From Dyadobacter sp. CY323 (GTDB taxonomy: Bacteria; Bacteroidota; Bacteroidia; Cytophagales; Spirosomataceae): DNA of 64,000 bases. Below the pieces are notes generated by a model. That model was given only the letters and a program-made list of their open reading frames with translations. It did no database searches and had not been told where the DNA came from. The DNA lies in assembly GCF_021390245.1 (NCBI RefSeq), contig NZ_JAJUXH010000012.1:181650-245649 (forward strand), in the 5' to 3' direction. Below, one piece after another: positions 1-9,225 of the stretch. The translations under genes and the position numbers were made by a program. The stretch's first letter is position 1, and every line of letters starts with the position of its first letter.

Positions 1-2
1 TT

Positions 3-2585
3 AATTCCGTGTCGGCCAGCAGCTCGCCGCTGATCGTGATAGATGGGATGCCGATTCCCAATTACGACCTTAACTTACTCAGTGCGAATGACATTGAATC
101 CATGGAAGTCCTGAAAGATGCTTCCTCAGCAGCGATTTACGGTTCCCGGGGCGCTAACGGCGTGATCCTGATTACAACCAAAAGCGGCAAGGAAGGCCGG
201 ACCAAATTCAATGTCAATTATTCCTATGGTGTGCAAAAGGTCATAGACAAGATCGACGTGATGAATTCGACGGAATATGCGCAGGCTTCCATTGATGCAG
301 CACAAAACGGCTGGATCGAAAGCGGCGGCGACCCCAGCGCGCCTAACACCATTGAGGCAAGAAAACAATACAAATACACCTGGCCCACACAATTTGACAA
401 TCCCGGAAGCCTGCAAAACACCAACTGGCAGGACCTGATTTTCAGAACCGCTCCCATGCAAAAGATCGAGCTGAATGCAAGCGGAGGCAATGCTAAAACC
501 AACTTTATCGTTTCGGCGGGTTATGTAAAACAGCAAGGCATCGTGATTACTTCCGATTACAAAAAATACACATTCAACATCAAAGCCAATTCACAAATCA
601 AGGATTGGTTGCAGGTTGGCGGCATGCTGAATGTGAGTTATGACCATGAAAATGAGCCCTATAACCGCACCGTGGAATGGGCCGTGCAGTATCCGACCAT
701 TTATCCGGTTTACGGAAACAACGGTCTTTTGGGCGCACCCGCCAACACGCCGGGCTTTGAGAAATACGATGCGATTTTGTTCAGGCCGAAAAACGGACAT
801 CCGCTTTACCAGATCACGGACGACATTCAGCACAGGCAGTTCAATAACCTGGGAAATGTGTTTGCACAAATTGATTTTCTGCCCGGATTGCGTTTCAAAT
901 CGGCCCTTAACTTCTTCTATAACAGGTCGGACAACAACAATTACCAGGCGGTTGACCATAATCTGGGACCGACTTATTACACCGAAGGGATTATGACCGT
1001 GAACCAGTCGCGGACATTGAATTACACCTCTCAAAACCTGCTTACCTACGACAAAACATTCAAGGAACATTCGTTTTCGGCGCTTTTGGGAATGGAGTAT
1101 AACAACAATGATTATTACTACACCAACCAGGAACGCAGAGGTTACGACAATGATCTTTTAAAGGCATTAAGCGCTGGAAAAACGGTTTTCCAGGCAGAGG
1201 ATGATAAAAACCGGAGCATTCTGATCTCTTACTTTTCACGTTTAAACTACACATTCAAAGGACGTTACCTGCTTTCTGCCAGCATTCGCCGCGATGGTTC
1301 CTCGCGTTTCGGGCCGAATAACAAATGGGGCGTTTTCCCGTCCGTATCTGGCGGCTGGATCGTGTCGGATGAAGCATTTCTTAGTTCTGTTAAACCAATT
1401 AACAACTTGAAATTGCGTGCTAGTTATGGCTTTACCGGGAACGACCGCTTTGCCGATTACAAATGGATTGGTGCGATGTCACAGGGCCGCATTGCTTTTG
1501 GAAATAGTTTAAATACAACTTACTATCCCGGCAGCATTACCAATCCTGATCTGGAATGGGAACGCACGCAGCAATTTAATGCGGGTGTGGATCTTGGCCT
1601 TTTCAGCAACCGCATTGTTTTTGAGGCAGATTATTACATTTCAAAATCCGATGGATTGCTTCTGGACGTCCCGATCCCGATCGTTTCCGGTTTCACGAGT
1701 GTTTTCAAGAACATTGGAAAATTACAAAACAAAGGACTCGAACTGAACCTGACCACGCACAACCTGAAAGGTGCATTAGGCTGGACTTCGCAGCTTAATT
1801 TTTCAAGAAACCGCAACAAAGTGCTGGCTCTCGGGAAAGACAATGCGCCGATGATTTATCAGCCCGGATTTGGAATGGAGTCAATCAACAAAGTGGGTGA
1901 GCCGATTTTCAGTTTCTATGGTTACCAATATGATGGCGTGTACATGAACCAGGGCGAAGTAGACGCAGATCCGTCGCATTATGCGTCTGCAAAACCCGGC
2001 GACGGTCGTTACAAAGACATGAATGGGGATGGTGTTTTGAATGCACAGGACCGCACGACCATTGGAAATTACACACCCGATTTCATCTGGGGCTTCACCA
2101 ACAACCTGACTTACAAAGGTTTCGATTTCAGTGTGCTGATCCAGGGCGTGCAGGGAAGCGATGTGTATGACAACAACATTCACCGCGCTATGCTTTACCA
2201 CGAAGGCCGCAATTATTACAAAGAAATGACAAACCGCTGGCGCTCCGAGCAGGAGCCGGGCGATGGTTATCATTACAAATTGACGGTGGATCTGGATGGT
2301 TATGAGAAAACAGCGTCGAGTTACTGGATCGTTGATGGCTCTTATTTCCGCGTTAAGGCGCTCACATTAGGCTACACTTTCCCATCTTCAATTTTATCCA
2401 GATTAAAACTCGAATCGCTGCGCATTTATGCCAATGGCCAAAACCTGTTTACACATAAAAACGCGCCCATTTTTGATCCCGAAAACTTCAACGGAAGCGC
2501 CACCAGCGCAACGGCCCGCGGCGTAACACACTCGCCCTACCCTTCCGCAAAAGTTTACACATTTGGTATCAATATTGGTTTCTAA
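3..2585 (+). CDS. SusC/RagA-type TonB-linked outer-membrane receptor, 5' end cut by window edge
   Basis: Outer-membrane TonB-dependent transporter of the SusC family, which moves oligosaccharides or other large ligands through a barrel capped by a SusD lipoprotein. The reading frame is open from base 3, so the signal peptide, carboxypeptidase-like domain and first part of the plug lie outside the window. Visible are the plug end (LIVIDGMPI, then [19 protein letters not shown], a family hallmark) and a long aromatic-rich barrel ending in GINIGF, a typical terminal beta strand. susD follows 19 bp after the stop and three sulfatases come next, so the ligand is probably a sulfated glycan (inference). 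GTG at base 9 is an internal codon, not the start. Confidence 0.95.
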   Translation, partial: NSVSASSSPLIVIDGMPIPNYDLNLLSANDIESMEVLKDASSAAIYGSRGANGVILITTKSGKEGRTKFNVNYSYGVQKVIDKIDVMNSTEYAQASIDAAQNGWIESGGDPSAPNTIEARKQYKYTWPTQFDNPGSLQNTNWQDLIFRTAPMQKIELNASGGNAKTNFIVSAGYVKQQGIVITSDYKKYTFNIKANSQIKDWLQVGGMLNVSYDHENEPYNRTVEWAVQYPTIYPVYGNNGLLGAPANTPGFEKYDAILFRPKNGHPLYQITDDIQHRQFNNLGNVFAQIDFLPGLRFKSALNFFYNRSDNNNYQAVDHNLGPTYYTEGIMTVNQSRTLNYTSQNLLTYDKTFKEHSFSALLGMEYNNNDYYYTNQERRGYDNDLLKALSAGKTVFQAEDDKNRSILISYFSRLNYTFKGRYLLSASIRRDGSSRFGPNNKWGVFPSVSGGWIVSDEAFLSSVKPINNLKLRASYGFTGNDRFADYKWIGAMSQGRIAFGNSLNTTYYPGSITNPDLEWERTQQFNAGVDLGLFSNRIVFEADYYISKSDGLLLDVPIPIVSGFTSVFKNIGKLQNKGLELNLTTHNLKGALGWTSQLNFSRNRNKVLALGKDNAPMIYQPGFGMESINKVGEPIFSFYGYQYDGVYMNQGEVDADPSHYASAKPGDGRYKDMNGDGVLNAQDRTTIGNYTPDFIWGFTNNLTYKGFDFSVLIQGVQGSDVYDNNIHRAMLYHEGRNYYKEMTNRWRSEQEPGDGYHYKLTVDLDGYEKTASSYWIVDGSYFRVKALTLGYTFPSSILSRLKLESLRIYANGQNLFTHKNAPIFDPENFNGSATSATARGVTHSPYPSAKVYTFGINIGF

Positions 2586-2604
2586 TAATCTAACATTCAA
2601 CGAA

Positions 2605-4062
2605 ATGAAGCATTTTAAACGACATATATTATACATTTTCCTGGCCGCAGCAGGCTTTTCATGCAGCGAAAGCCAGCTCGACCAATATCCTGAAACACGG
2701 TTGACGGAAGGAAATTTTTATTCCAATGAAGCGCAGATAGTACAGGCCGTGAATGACGTCTACCGCCAGCTGAACCGCCACTATGCAGCAAGCGGACTGG
2801 TGGATCTTTACGGTGAAATGTATTCGGACAACACGTACATTGAGTTTTCCGGCGGGGCAACCACTTTTGAAGACGACATTAAAGCATTCCGCATTCAGCC
2901 AAATAACGGACTGATCCAAACGGCCTGGAACAACAGTTACAACTCGATTTATATCTGCAACAATGCTATTGAACAGCTCGAAAAAACAACCGTTCAATTC
3001 AGCAACCCGGCTTTGAAAGACCGGCTAAAAGCGGAAGCGATTTTCATTCGCTCACTGTTGTTTTTTAATATGGCGCGCGTGTGGGGCGACATTCCTTTGC
3101 CTTTGAAAGTGGTGAGTTCTGATGAAAGTTATTCGTACTTGCGTGAGAAAAGAGATGGCGTTTACCAGCAGATCATTGCGGATCTGAAAGCGAGCAAGGC
3201 CGTTTTACCCCCAAGTTACACCGGAACGGATGTGGGCCGTGTTACCAAATATGCGGCTGCGGCAGTGCTTGCGGAAGTTTACCTGACCATTAACGACAAG
3301 GCCAATGCTGCAAAAGAGCTAAAAGAGATCATTGACAGCAATGTGTATTCCCTAGATGCAAATAAAGATGGCGTCGTAAACAGCGCGGATTATGCATTCA
3401 ACTTTTTGCCGGGCACCAAAAATTCGAAGGAATCGGTTTTGGAATTGCAGTTTTTGGCGGGACAAAATGCGGTGAACAGCAATTACCAGCAAACTTACAC
3501 GCCTTATCACTGGGCGTTCCATTTGCCGGGCAGCACAGAAACTTTCCGTGGAAGCGGCCTCAACAGCCCCACGCCCGACCTCACCAATGAGTTTGAAACG
3601 GCAGACACTATTCGGAAGAACATTTCGGTGTATCCGGGTTATGTGAATCTGGAAACGGGCGCATTTATCAAATATCCATTTACCCAAAAATTCTACGATC
3701 CCAACTGGCGTTACCCGGGTCAGAATGTAGAACTGATCCGCTATGCCGACATTCTGCTTTCCTACTCCGAGGCGACGGATGATCCGACTTATCTCAATCA
3801 GGTAAGAGCGCGGGTTGGGCTTCCGGGCTTTGGGAAAGCGGGTTATCCAGTGAAATATGCCACATTAGCACTGGCAATCGAGCATGAACGAAGGACAGAA
3901 CTGAGCTTTGAATTCCACCGCTTTTTTGATCTGGTGCGGACGGGCCGCGCGGTGCCGGTTTTAAAAGCGAAGGGTTATAACATTACCGAAAGCAAGCTCC
4001 TGTTCCCGATTCCGCAGGCGGCGATTGATGTAAATCCAAAACTTACGCAAAACCCATATTAG
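2605..4062 (+). CDS. SusD/RagB-family glycan-binding lipoprotein
   Basis: Surface lipoprotein partner of the SusC receptor just upstream; binds ligand over the barrel. I chose ATG 2605 because it gives a signal peptide with a lipobox ending at Cys20 (AGFSC); the longer reading from 2563 adds 14 residues that overlap the susC 3' end and would bury the signal. The 485-residue length is normal for the family. TPR-like helical segments fill the middle, and the C-terminal RagB/SusD signature is present: HERRTELSFEFHRFFDLVRTG, cited here only as a 21-residue region near residue 430, followed by LLFPIP. A DxNxDG-type loop (DANKDGVVNSAD) near residue 250 may bind calcium. It sits in an operon with susC and the three sulfatases. 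Confidence 0.95.
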   Translation: MKHFKRHILYIFLAAAGFSCSESQLDQYPETRLTEGNFYSNEAQIVQAVNDVYRQLNRHYAASGLVDLYGEMYSDNTYIEFSGGATTFEDDIKAFRIQPNNGLIQTAWNNSYNSIYICNNAIEQLEKTTVQFSNPALKDRLKAEAIFIRSLLFFNMARVWGDIPLPLKVVSSDESYSYLREKRDGVYQQIIADLKASKAVLPPSYTGTDVGRVTKYAAAAVLAEVYLTINDKANAAKELKEIIDSNVYSLDANKDGVVNSADYAFNFLPGTKNSKESVLELQFLAGQNAVNSNYQQTYTPYHWAFHLPGSTETFRGSGLNSPTPDLTNEFETADTIRKNISVYPGYVNLETGAFIKYPFTQKFYDPNWRYPGQNVELIRYADILLSYSEATDDPTYLNQVRARVGLPGFGKAGYPVKYATLALAIEHERRTELSFEFHRFFDLVRTGRAVPVLKAKGYNITESKLLFPIPQAAIDVNPKLTQNPY

Positions 4063-4095
4063 AAAGGAAGGTCAGCAATGTTTTGATAACATTAA

Positions 4096-4117
4096 GCGGA
4101 ATAGCACGCTATTCCGC
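4096..4117 (+). promoter_or_regulatory. Intercistronic hairpin between susD and the sulfatase genes
   Basis: Perfect 10-bp inverted repeat GCGGAATAGC / GCTATTCCGC with only AC between the arms, 14 bp before the first sulfatase ATG. No U-run follows, so it is not a standard intrinsic terminator. Such hairpins can protect the 3' end of a processed upstream mRNA or limit read-through, which would give more SusCD than enzyme; that role is inference. Confidence 0.6.
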
Positions 4118-4130
4118 ACCTTCATAACCC

Positions 4131-5609
4131 ATGATTTTTGTGAAAAAAATAGTTAAATACATCATTGTAACGACCGTTGCGCTGGCAACCAACTGCGTAG
4201 CGACCAGCTTCGTGGAAGCCAGCGCGCAAAGCGCGCCTAACATGATCTTCATTATCGGCGACGATATCAGTTGGGATGACATTGGCACGTATGGAAATAA
4301 TAAGATTAAAACGCCCAATCTGGACAAACTTGCGCGCAATGGATTGAAATTCAACAACATGTATCTGACGGCAAGCTCGTGCAGCCCGAGCCGTACGAGC
4401 ATTCTCACCGGCAGATATCCGCATAATACAGGCGCTGCCGAGCTGCATTCGCCGCTGCCTGCGCATTTGAAATTCTTTCCCGAACAGCTTCGGCAAAAAG
4501 GCTATTTTTCTGCATTAGTGGGAAAATGGCACGAAGGTCCGGCGACAAAACGGGCATACGACACATTGCTGGTGGATAAAAAAGCCAATGGCGAAGGCGG
4601 CGAATTGCAATGGGTGAATCTCCTCAAAGCCAGACCAAAAGGCAAACCGTTTTTCTTCTGGTTGGCAGCTTATGACGCGCACCGGCCGTGGTCAACGAAA
4701 ACGGAGGGGCCACAGCACAATCCGGCGACAGACATTATCGTGCCGCCGACATTGGTGGATACGAAAGAAACGCGGCAGGATCTTACATTTTATTACAATG
4801 AAATTTCCAGGCTCGACCATTATGTAGGTGAATTGGAAAAGGAATTGGAAAGACAAGGCATTGCCGAAAATACACTGATCATTTTTACAGCTGATAATGG
4901 CAGGCCATTCCCCGGAAGCAAAACCCGATTATACGATGCGGGTGTAAAAACGCCATTTCTAGTCAAATGGCCTGCTGGAATTAAAGCCGGACAGGCGACG
5001 GAAAGTCTGGTGAGCAGCATTGATATTGCGCCGACATTGCTTGAACTGGCAGGTGTGGAACCGGCAGAAACGGTTCAGGGAAAAAGCTTCGCAAAACTTT
5101 TCAAAACGCCCGATCAGGAATTCAGAAAATACGTTTTTGCCGAGCATAACTGGCACGATTACGCTGCTTACGAGCGCTCCGTTCGAACGAAGGATTTTTT
5201 ATATGTGATCAATAAACGAACAGCATTTGATAATGGCGGGCCGATCGATGCCAACCAAAGTGCATCTGCCAAAGCATTGAAAGCAACGAAGGCAAACGGC
5301 AAATTAACATTGCTCCAAAGCGACGCATTGCTGACGCCACGGCCTGCCGAGGAGTTTTTTGACAACTTCAAAGATCCGCTGCAATCCAGAAACGAAATAG
5401 CCAACAAAACCTACGCCGCGCCAATCGCCGAGCTGCAAAAAGTATTAAAACAATGGCAGGACGAAACCGGCGATACGGAGCCCGCAAATCTCACGCCCGA
5501 TTGGTATGACCGCGAAACCGGCGAGCCGACCGCAAATAAAGATAAGCGCGGCGAAATGCCCGGCAGTGCAAAAAAAGCCGATCATATCAATGCCAAAGGG
5601 CCATTTTAA
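4131..5609 (+). CDS. Secreted S1-family sulfatase (first of three)
   Basis: Hydrolyses a sulfate ester, most likely on a glycan taken up by the SusCD pair. 492 residues. An N-terminal hydrophobic stretch (about residues 9-30) is a signal peptide. The S1 sulfatase signature C-S-P-S-R starts at Cys84, the residue converted to formylglycine in this family; the metal-binding pair DD (44-45), a GKWHEGP segment and a TADNGRPFPGSK motif (second metal/sulfate site) are all present. The C-terminus is rich in Lys, Asp and Gly. It is the first gene after the intercistronic hairpin, and the second sulfatase begins 16 bp after its stop. Exact substrate specificity cannot be read from the sequence. Confidence 0.93.
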   Translation: MIFVKKIVKYIIVTTVALATNCVATSFVEASAQSAPNMIFIIGDDISWDDIGTYGNNKIKTPNLDKLARNGLKFNNMYLTASSCSPSRTSILTGRYPHNTGAAELHSPLPAHLKFFPEQLRQKGYFSALVGKWHEGPATKRAYDTLLVDKKANGEGGELQWVNLLKARPKGKPFFFWLAAYDAHRPWSTKTEGPQHNPATDIIVPPTLVDTKETRQDLTFYYNEISRLDHYVGELEKELERQGIAENTLIIFTADNGRPFPGSKTRLYDAGVKTPFLVKWPAGIKAGQATESLVSSIDIAPTLLELAGVEPAETVQGKSFAKLFKTPDQEFRKYVFAEHNWHDYAAYERSVRTKDFLYVINKRTAFDNGGPIDANQSASAKALKATKANGKLTLLQSDALLTPRPAEEFFDNFKDPLQSRNEIANKTYAAPIAELQKVLKQWQDETGDTEPANLTPDWYDRETGEPTANKDKRGEMPGSAKKADHINAKGPF

Positions 5610-5625
5610 CCAACATTAACCCATT

Positions 5626-7452
5626 ATGAGCACCCGGGTTTTACTCCTGTTTCTCCTGATTTTTGTAGTCGCAGAAACCAATGCGCAGCAAAAAGACAAG
5701 CCCAACATTCTCTGGATCGTAAGCGAGGATAACAGCCCGTTTTTAGGCTGCTATGGAGACACTTTTGCCACCACGCCAAACCTGGACAAATTTGCCAAAC
5801 AGGGAATTTTATACAAAAATGCATTTGCCACCGCTCCCGTGTGCGCACCCTCGCGCAACACGCTCATTACGGGCATGTACGCGCCGTCGTTGGGCACGGA
5901 ACATATGCGCAGCACGTATCCCGTTCCCGATTATGTGAAATTCTTCCCGCGTTACTTCCGCGAGGCAGGTTACTACACGACCAATAATTCCAAAAAGGAC
6001 TACAACACCACCGACCAGCTCGAAGCCTGGGACGAATCCAGTGGCAAAGCGACTTACAAAAACCGGAAGCCGGGGCAGCCATTTTTTGCTGTCTTTAATC
6101 TGAATGTTTCGCACGAAAGCGGCATCCACACTGCTGTTCCGACGGAGAAATTGAAGCACGATCCGGAAAAGGTAAAACTCCCGCCTTACCATCCCGCTAC
6201 GCCCGAAATGAAGCACGATTGGGCGCAGTATTACGACAAACTGGAAGAAATGGACCGTCAGGCCGGCGCGCTCTTGAAGGAACTGGAAGCGGAAGGGTTG
6301 GCTGAAAACACAATTGTTTTTTATTACAGTGACAATGGCGGGATCTTGGGCCGCAGCAAAAGATTTGTGTATGAATCGGGCCTGCGCGTGCCGCTGATCA
6401 TCCGCTTTCCTGAAAAATATTCGGGACTGGCGCCAAACACACCGGGCTCCGTCACAGATCGCATTGTTACCTTCAATGACTTTGCGCCGAGCGTGCTTAG
6501 CCTGGCAGGGCTCGAAATCCCCGCGCATATGCAGGGAAAAGCATTCTTAGGTTCAAAAGAAGTGAAAGAACGCGCTTATGCTTACGGTTTTCGCGGCAGA
6601 ATGGACGAGCGTACGGACCTTTCCAGAACAGTGCGGGACAAAAAATTCAGGTATATCCGCAATTATTTGCCGCACAAAATTTACGCGCAGTATCTCGAAT
6701 ATCTGTGGAAAGCGCCTTCAATGCCTTCCTGGGAAGCTGAGTTTAAAGCAGGCAGGTTGAACGAGGATCAAAAGAAATTCTGGCAGGAAAAACCTGCGGA
6801 AGAGTTGTTTGACATTGAAAATGATCCACATAACATTCACAACCTCGCCGCCGATCCCAAGTATAAAGACATTTTGTTAAAACTCAGAAAAGCCAACCAC
6901 GACTGGCTCATAGAATCGCAGGACGTAGGATTCATTCCCGAAGCATTATTAAGCAAAATTTCTGAAACCACTCCCCTGCGCGACTATTCCAAAAGCGGAA
7001 AATATGAGTTGAGCAAGGTCATCGAAACAGCTGAAATTGCGTCGTCGCGAGACAAATCACACCTGAAAGAACTCATTAAGCGACTCAGTGATAAAGATGC
7101 GGTTGTGCGTTACTGGGCGGTAATCGGAACGATCGTGCTGAAAGATGACGCAATAGCTGCGAAGGTTAAATTACAACCATTACTAAGCGACCCGGAAGTG
7201 GCTGTCCGCATTGCCGCCGCCGAAGCATTGCTGGCATTTGGCGAAACGGACGCAGCGGTGCAAACATTAAGCGAAGCATTAAAAAGCGAAAACCAAATGG
7301 CGCGCGTTCAGGCATTGAATGTCCTGGAAACGATTGGCGCCAAAGCACAGCCTGCATTTGAAAATGTAAAATCGCTGTTAAAAGGCAACCCGAAAGATTC
7401 TGATTATGACGTGAGGGCAGCGAAAAAGATCCTCGAACTGACCTCAAAATAA
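5626..7452 (+). CDS. Secreted S1 sulfatase with C-terminal HEAT-repeat domain
   Basis: Sulfatase of the N-sulfoglucosamine sulfohydrolase-like group, 608 residues. Signal peptide at residues 1-20. Catalytic motif C-A-P-S-R starts at Cys73, with the metal motif SED near 33 and YSDNGG in the middle. The catalytic domain ends near residue 440; the last ~130 residues form alpha-helical HEAT-like repeats (LIKRLSDKDAVVRYWAVIG, then LLSDPEVAVRIAAAEALLAFG and further units), probably a protein- or glycan-contact scaffold. Usual sulfatases of this group end before this domain, so it is an added module. It lies 16 bp after sulfatase 1 and 6 bp before sulfatase 3, consistent with one transcript. Confidence 0.92.
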   Translation: MSTRVLLLFLLIFVVAETNAQQKDKPNILWIVSEDNSPFLGCYGDTFATTPNLDKFAKQGILYKNAFATAPVCAPSRNTLITGMYAPSLGTEHMRSTYPVPDYVKFFPRYFREAGYYTTNNSKKDYNTTDQLEAWDESSGKATYKNRKPGQPFFAVFNLNVSHESGIHTAVPTEKLKHDPEKVKLPPYHPATPEMKHDWAQYYDKLEEMDRQAGALLKELEAEGLAENTIVFYYSDNGGILGRSKRFVYESGLRVPLIIRFPEKYSGLAPNTPGSVTDRIVTFNDFAPSVLSLAGLEIPAHMQGKAFLGSKEVKERAYAYGFRGRMDERTDLSRTVRDKKFRYIRNYLPHKIYAQYLEYLWKAPSMPSWEAEFKAGRLNEDQKKFWQEKPAEELFDIENDPHNIHNLAADPKYKDILLKLRKANHDWLIESQDVGFIPEALLSKISETTPLRDYSKSGKYELSKVIETAEIASSRDKSHLKELIKRLSDKDAVVRYWAVIGTIVLKDDAIAAKVKLQPLLSDPEVAVRIAAAEALLAFGETDAAVQTLSEALKSENQMARVQALNVLETIGAKAQPAFENVKSLLKGNPKDSDYDVRAAKKILELTSK

Positions 7453-7458
7453 AACAAG

Positions 7459-8964
7459 ATGCAAAAATTGAAATCATTGGCTAGTCTGGCGCTACTCATC
7501 CTAACGAGCTTCTCCACACCAGCGAAGCAAATGGAAAAACGGCCCAACATTCTTTTTGTCATTGCCGACGACCAATCGTATCCCTATGCAGGTGCCTACG
7601 GCGATAAGGCTGCCAAGACACCGCATTTCGACAGGATCGGCCGGGAAGGAATTTTGTTTACCAATGCTTTTGCCGCTTCACCGGGTTGCAGTCCGTCGAG
7701 GGCCGCGTTGCTTACCGGCCTCAACTGCTGGCAGATCAAGGAAGCGGGAACGCATGCGAGCAGCTTTCCCGCCGAATTTCAGGTATTCCCCGACCTGCTT
7801 GAAAAGGCGGGATACACTGTCGGATTTACAGGTAAAGGCTGGGGGCCGGGTGATTTCAAAGCTTCCGGGAGGGACAGAAACCCGGCTGGAAACGCCTATT
7901 TATCCAAAAAACTGACGAGTCCAAAAGGTATTTCTGATGTAGATTATGCTGAAAATTTTCAGGATTTTTTTGCTCAAAAAGAAAAAGACAAACCTTTCTT
8001 CTTCTGGCTTGGGACGCATGAGCCGCACCGCACCTATCAAAAAGGCATCGGGGCCGCGAATGGATTTGACATTACAAAAGTAAAAGTGCCGCCATTTCTG
8101 CCAGACGTTCCGGAAGTTCGTAATGACATTCTGGACTATTTATATGAAATCCAATGGTTTGATACGCAGCTCGGAAAGGTACTGGCGCAGCTGGAACAAG
8201 CCGGTGAACTGGATAATACGCTCATTGTGGTGACGGCGGATAACGGCATGTCTTTCCCCCGCGCAAAAGCCAATGTATATGAATATGGCATTCATGTGCC
8301 GCTGGCGATTCGTTGGGGAAATGAGATCCGAAAGGGTATAGTGGCGCAGGATCTGGTAAGTTTGGTTGATGTGTATGCCACATTTCTGGAAGTTGGCAGG
8401 GCTGAAAAGCCGAATTACCCTATTGAAAGTAAAAGCCTGGTACCTTTTCTTAAAACCGGAAAAAAGCACCGTGAGGCTGTATATGCATCCCGAGAGCGGC
8501 ATTCGTCGTCGCGCTATAACAACCTGGGCTACCCGCAGCGCACAATCCGTAATTCACAGTTTTTATATATTAAAAATTACAAACCAGAACGCTGGCCGGC
8601 TGGTGATCCCCAAAAATTTGATAAAAATGGCAAGCTGGAACCCATTAACACCGGCTTTCACGACATTGATGAATCCGCTGATAACATTGTGATCCGGGAA
8701 TGGCAAAATCCCAAGATCGCGCCTTTCTTTCATCTTGCGACAGACAAGCGTCCTGCCGAAGAATTGTATGACATTGTAAAAGATCCGGGCTGCCTGAAAA
8801 ATCTGATTCAAGACAACAAATACCGTGTACAAGCAGCCTCGCTGCGAAAACAGCTCAAAGATTACCAGCTTGCCACCCGCGATCCACGCGAAACAGGCAA
8901 TGCCGATTACCTCGATTCCTTCCCGAGATTGAACGGAGAAATACGCAATTTCCCAGCCAACTAG
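7459..8964 (+). CDS. Secreted S1 sulfatase (third of three)
   Basis: 501-residue sulfatase with signal peptide (MQKLKSLASLALLILTSFS). The C-S-P-S-R signature starts at Cys77, preceded by the metal motif ADDQS (36-40), followed by GKGWGPGD and a TADNGMSFPRAK motif. The three sulfatases of this operon differ clearly in sequence, so they probably remove sulfates at different positions of one glycan rather than being recent duplicates (inference). It is the last gene of the operon; 261 bp without a gene follow. Confidence 0.92.
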   Translation: MQKLKSLASLALLILTSFSTPAKQMEKRPNILFVIADDQSYPYAGAYGDKAAKTPHFDRIGREGILFTNAFAASPGCSPSRAALLTGLNCWQIKEAGTHASSFPAEFQVFPDLLEKAGYTVGFTGKGWGPGDFKASGRDRNPAGNAYLSKKLTSPKGISDVDYAENFQDFFAQKEKDKPFFFWLGTHEPHRTYQKGIGAANGFDITKVKVPPFLPDVPEVRNDILDYLYEIQWFDTQLGKVLAQLEQAGELDNTLIVVTADNGMSFPRAKANVYEYGIHVPLAIRWGNEIRKGIVAQDLVSLVDVYATFLEVGRAEKPNYPIESKSLVPFLKTGKKHREAVYASRERHSSSRYNNLGYPQRTIRNSQFLYIKNYKPERWPAGDPQKFDKNGKLEPINTGFHDIDESADNIVIREWQNPKIAPFFHLATDKRPAEELYDIVKDPGCLKNLIQDNKYRVQAASLRKQLKDYQLATRDPRETGNADYLDSFPRLNGEIRNFPAN

Positions 8965-9225
8965 CTGCATTTGACCGATCATCACACTACTGTCTTCCTT
9001 ATTCACCGGCAATTTCTGATCCATGTCACCGCCGTGCCGGAGGTCCCTGCATTTACGGTTTTTACATCATTCTTTAAATCTCGCAAAACACCTTAAAGCT
9101 GAAAAAGCCAGTGTTTAACGAAGAATAACTACAATACAAGTACTTCCTGTTTCCCCTCGCGAGGCAAGGTGATCAATTTTGTACAGTCGGCCAGCCAGCC
9201 AGACATGTATCATTTAACCATCGCG

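Noticed and set aside
4131..8964. Possible recent tandem duplication of sulfatases
   Set aside because: The three proteins differ strongly outside the CxPSR and metal motifs, and one has a HEAT domain; they are not recent copies.
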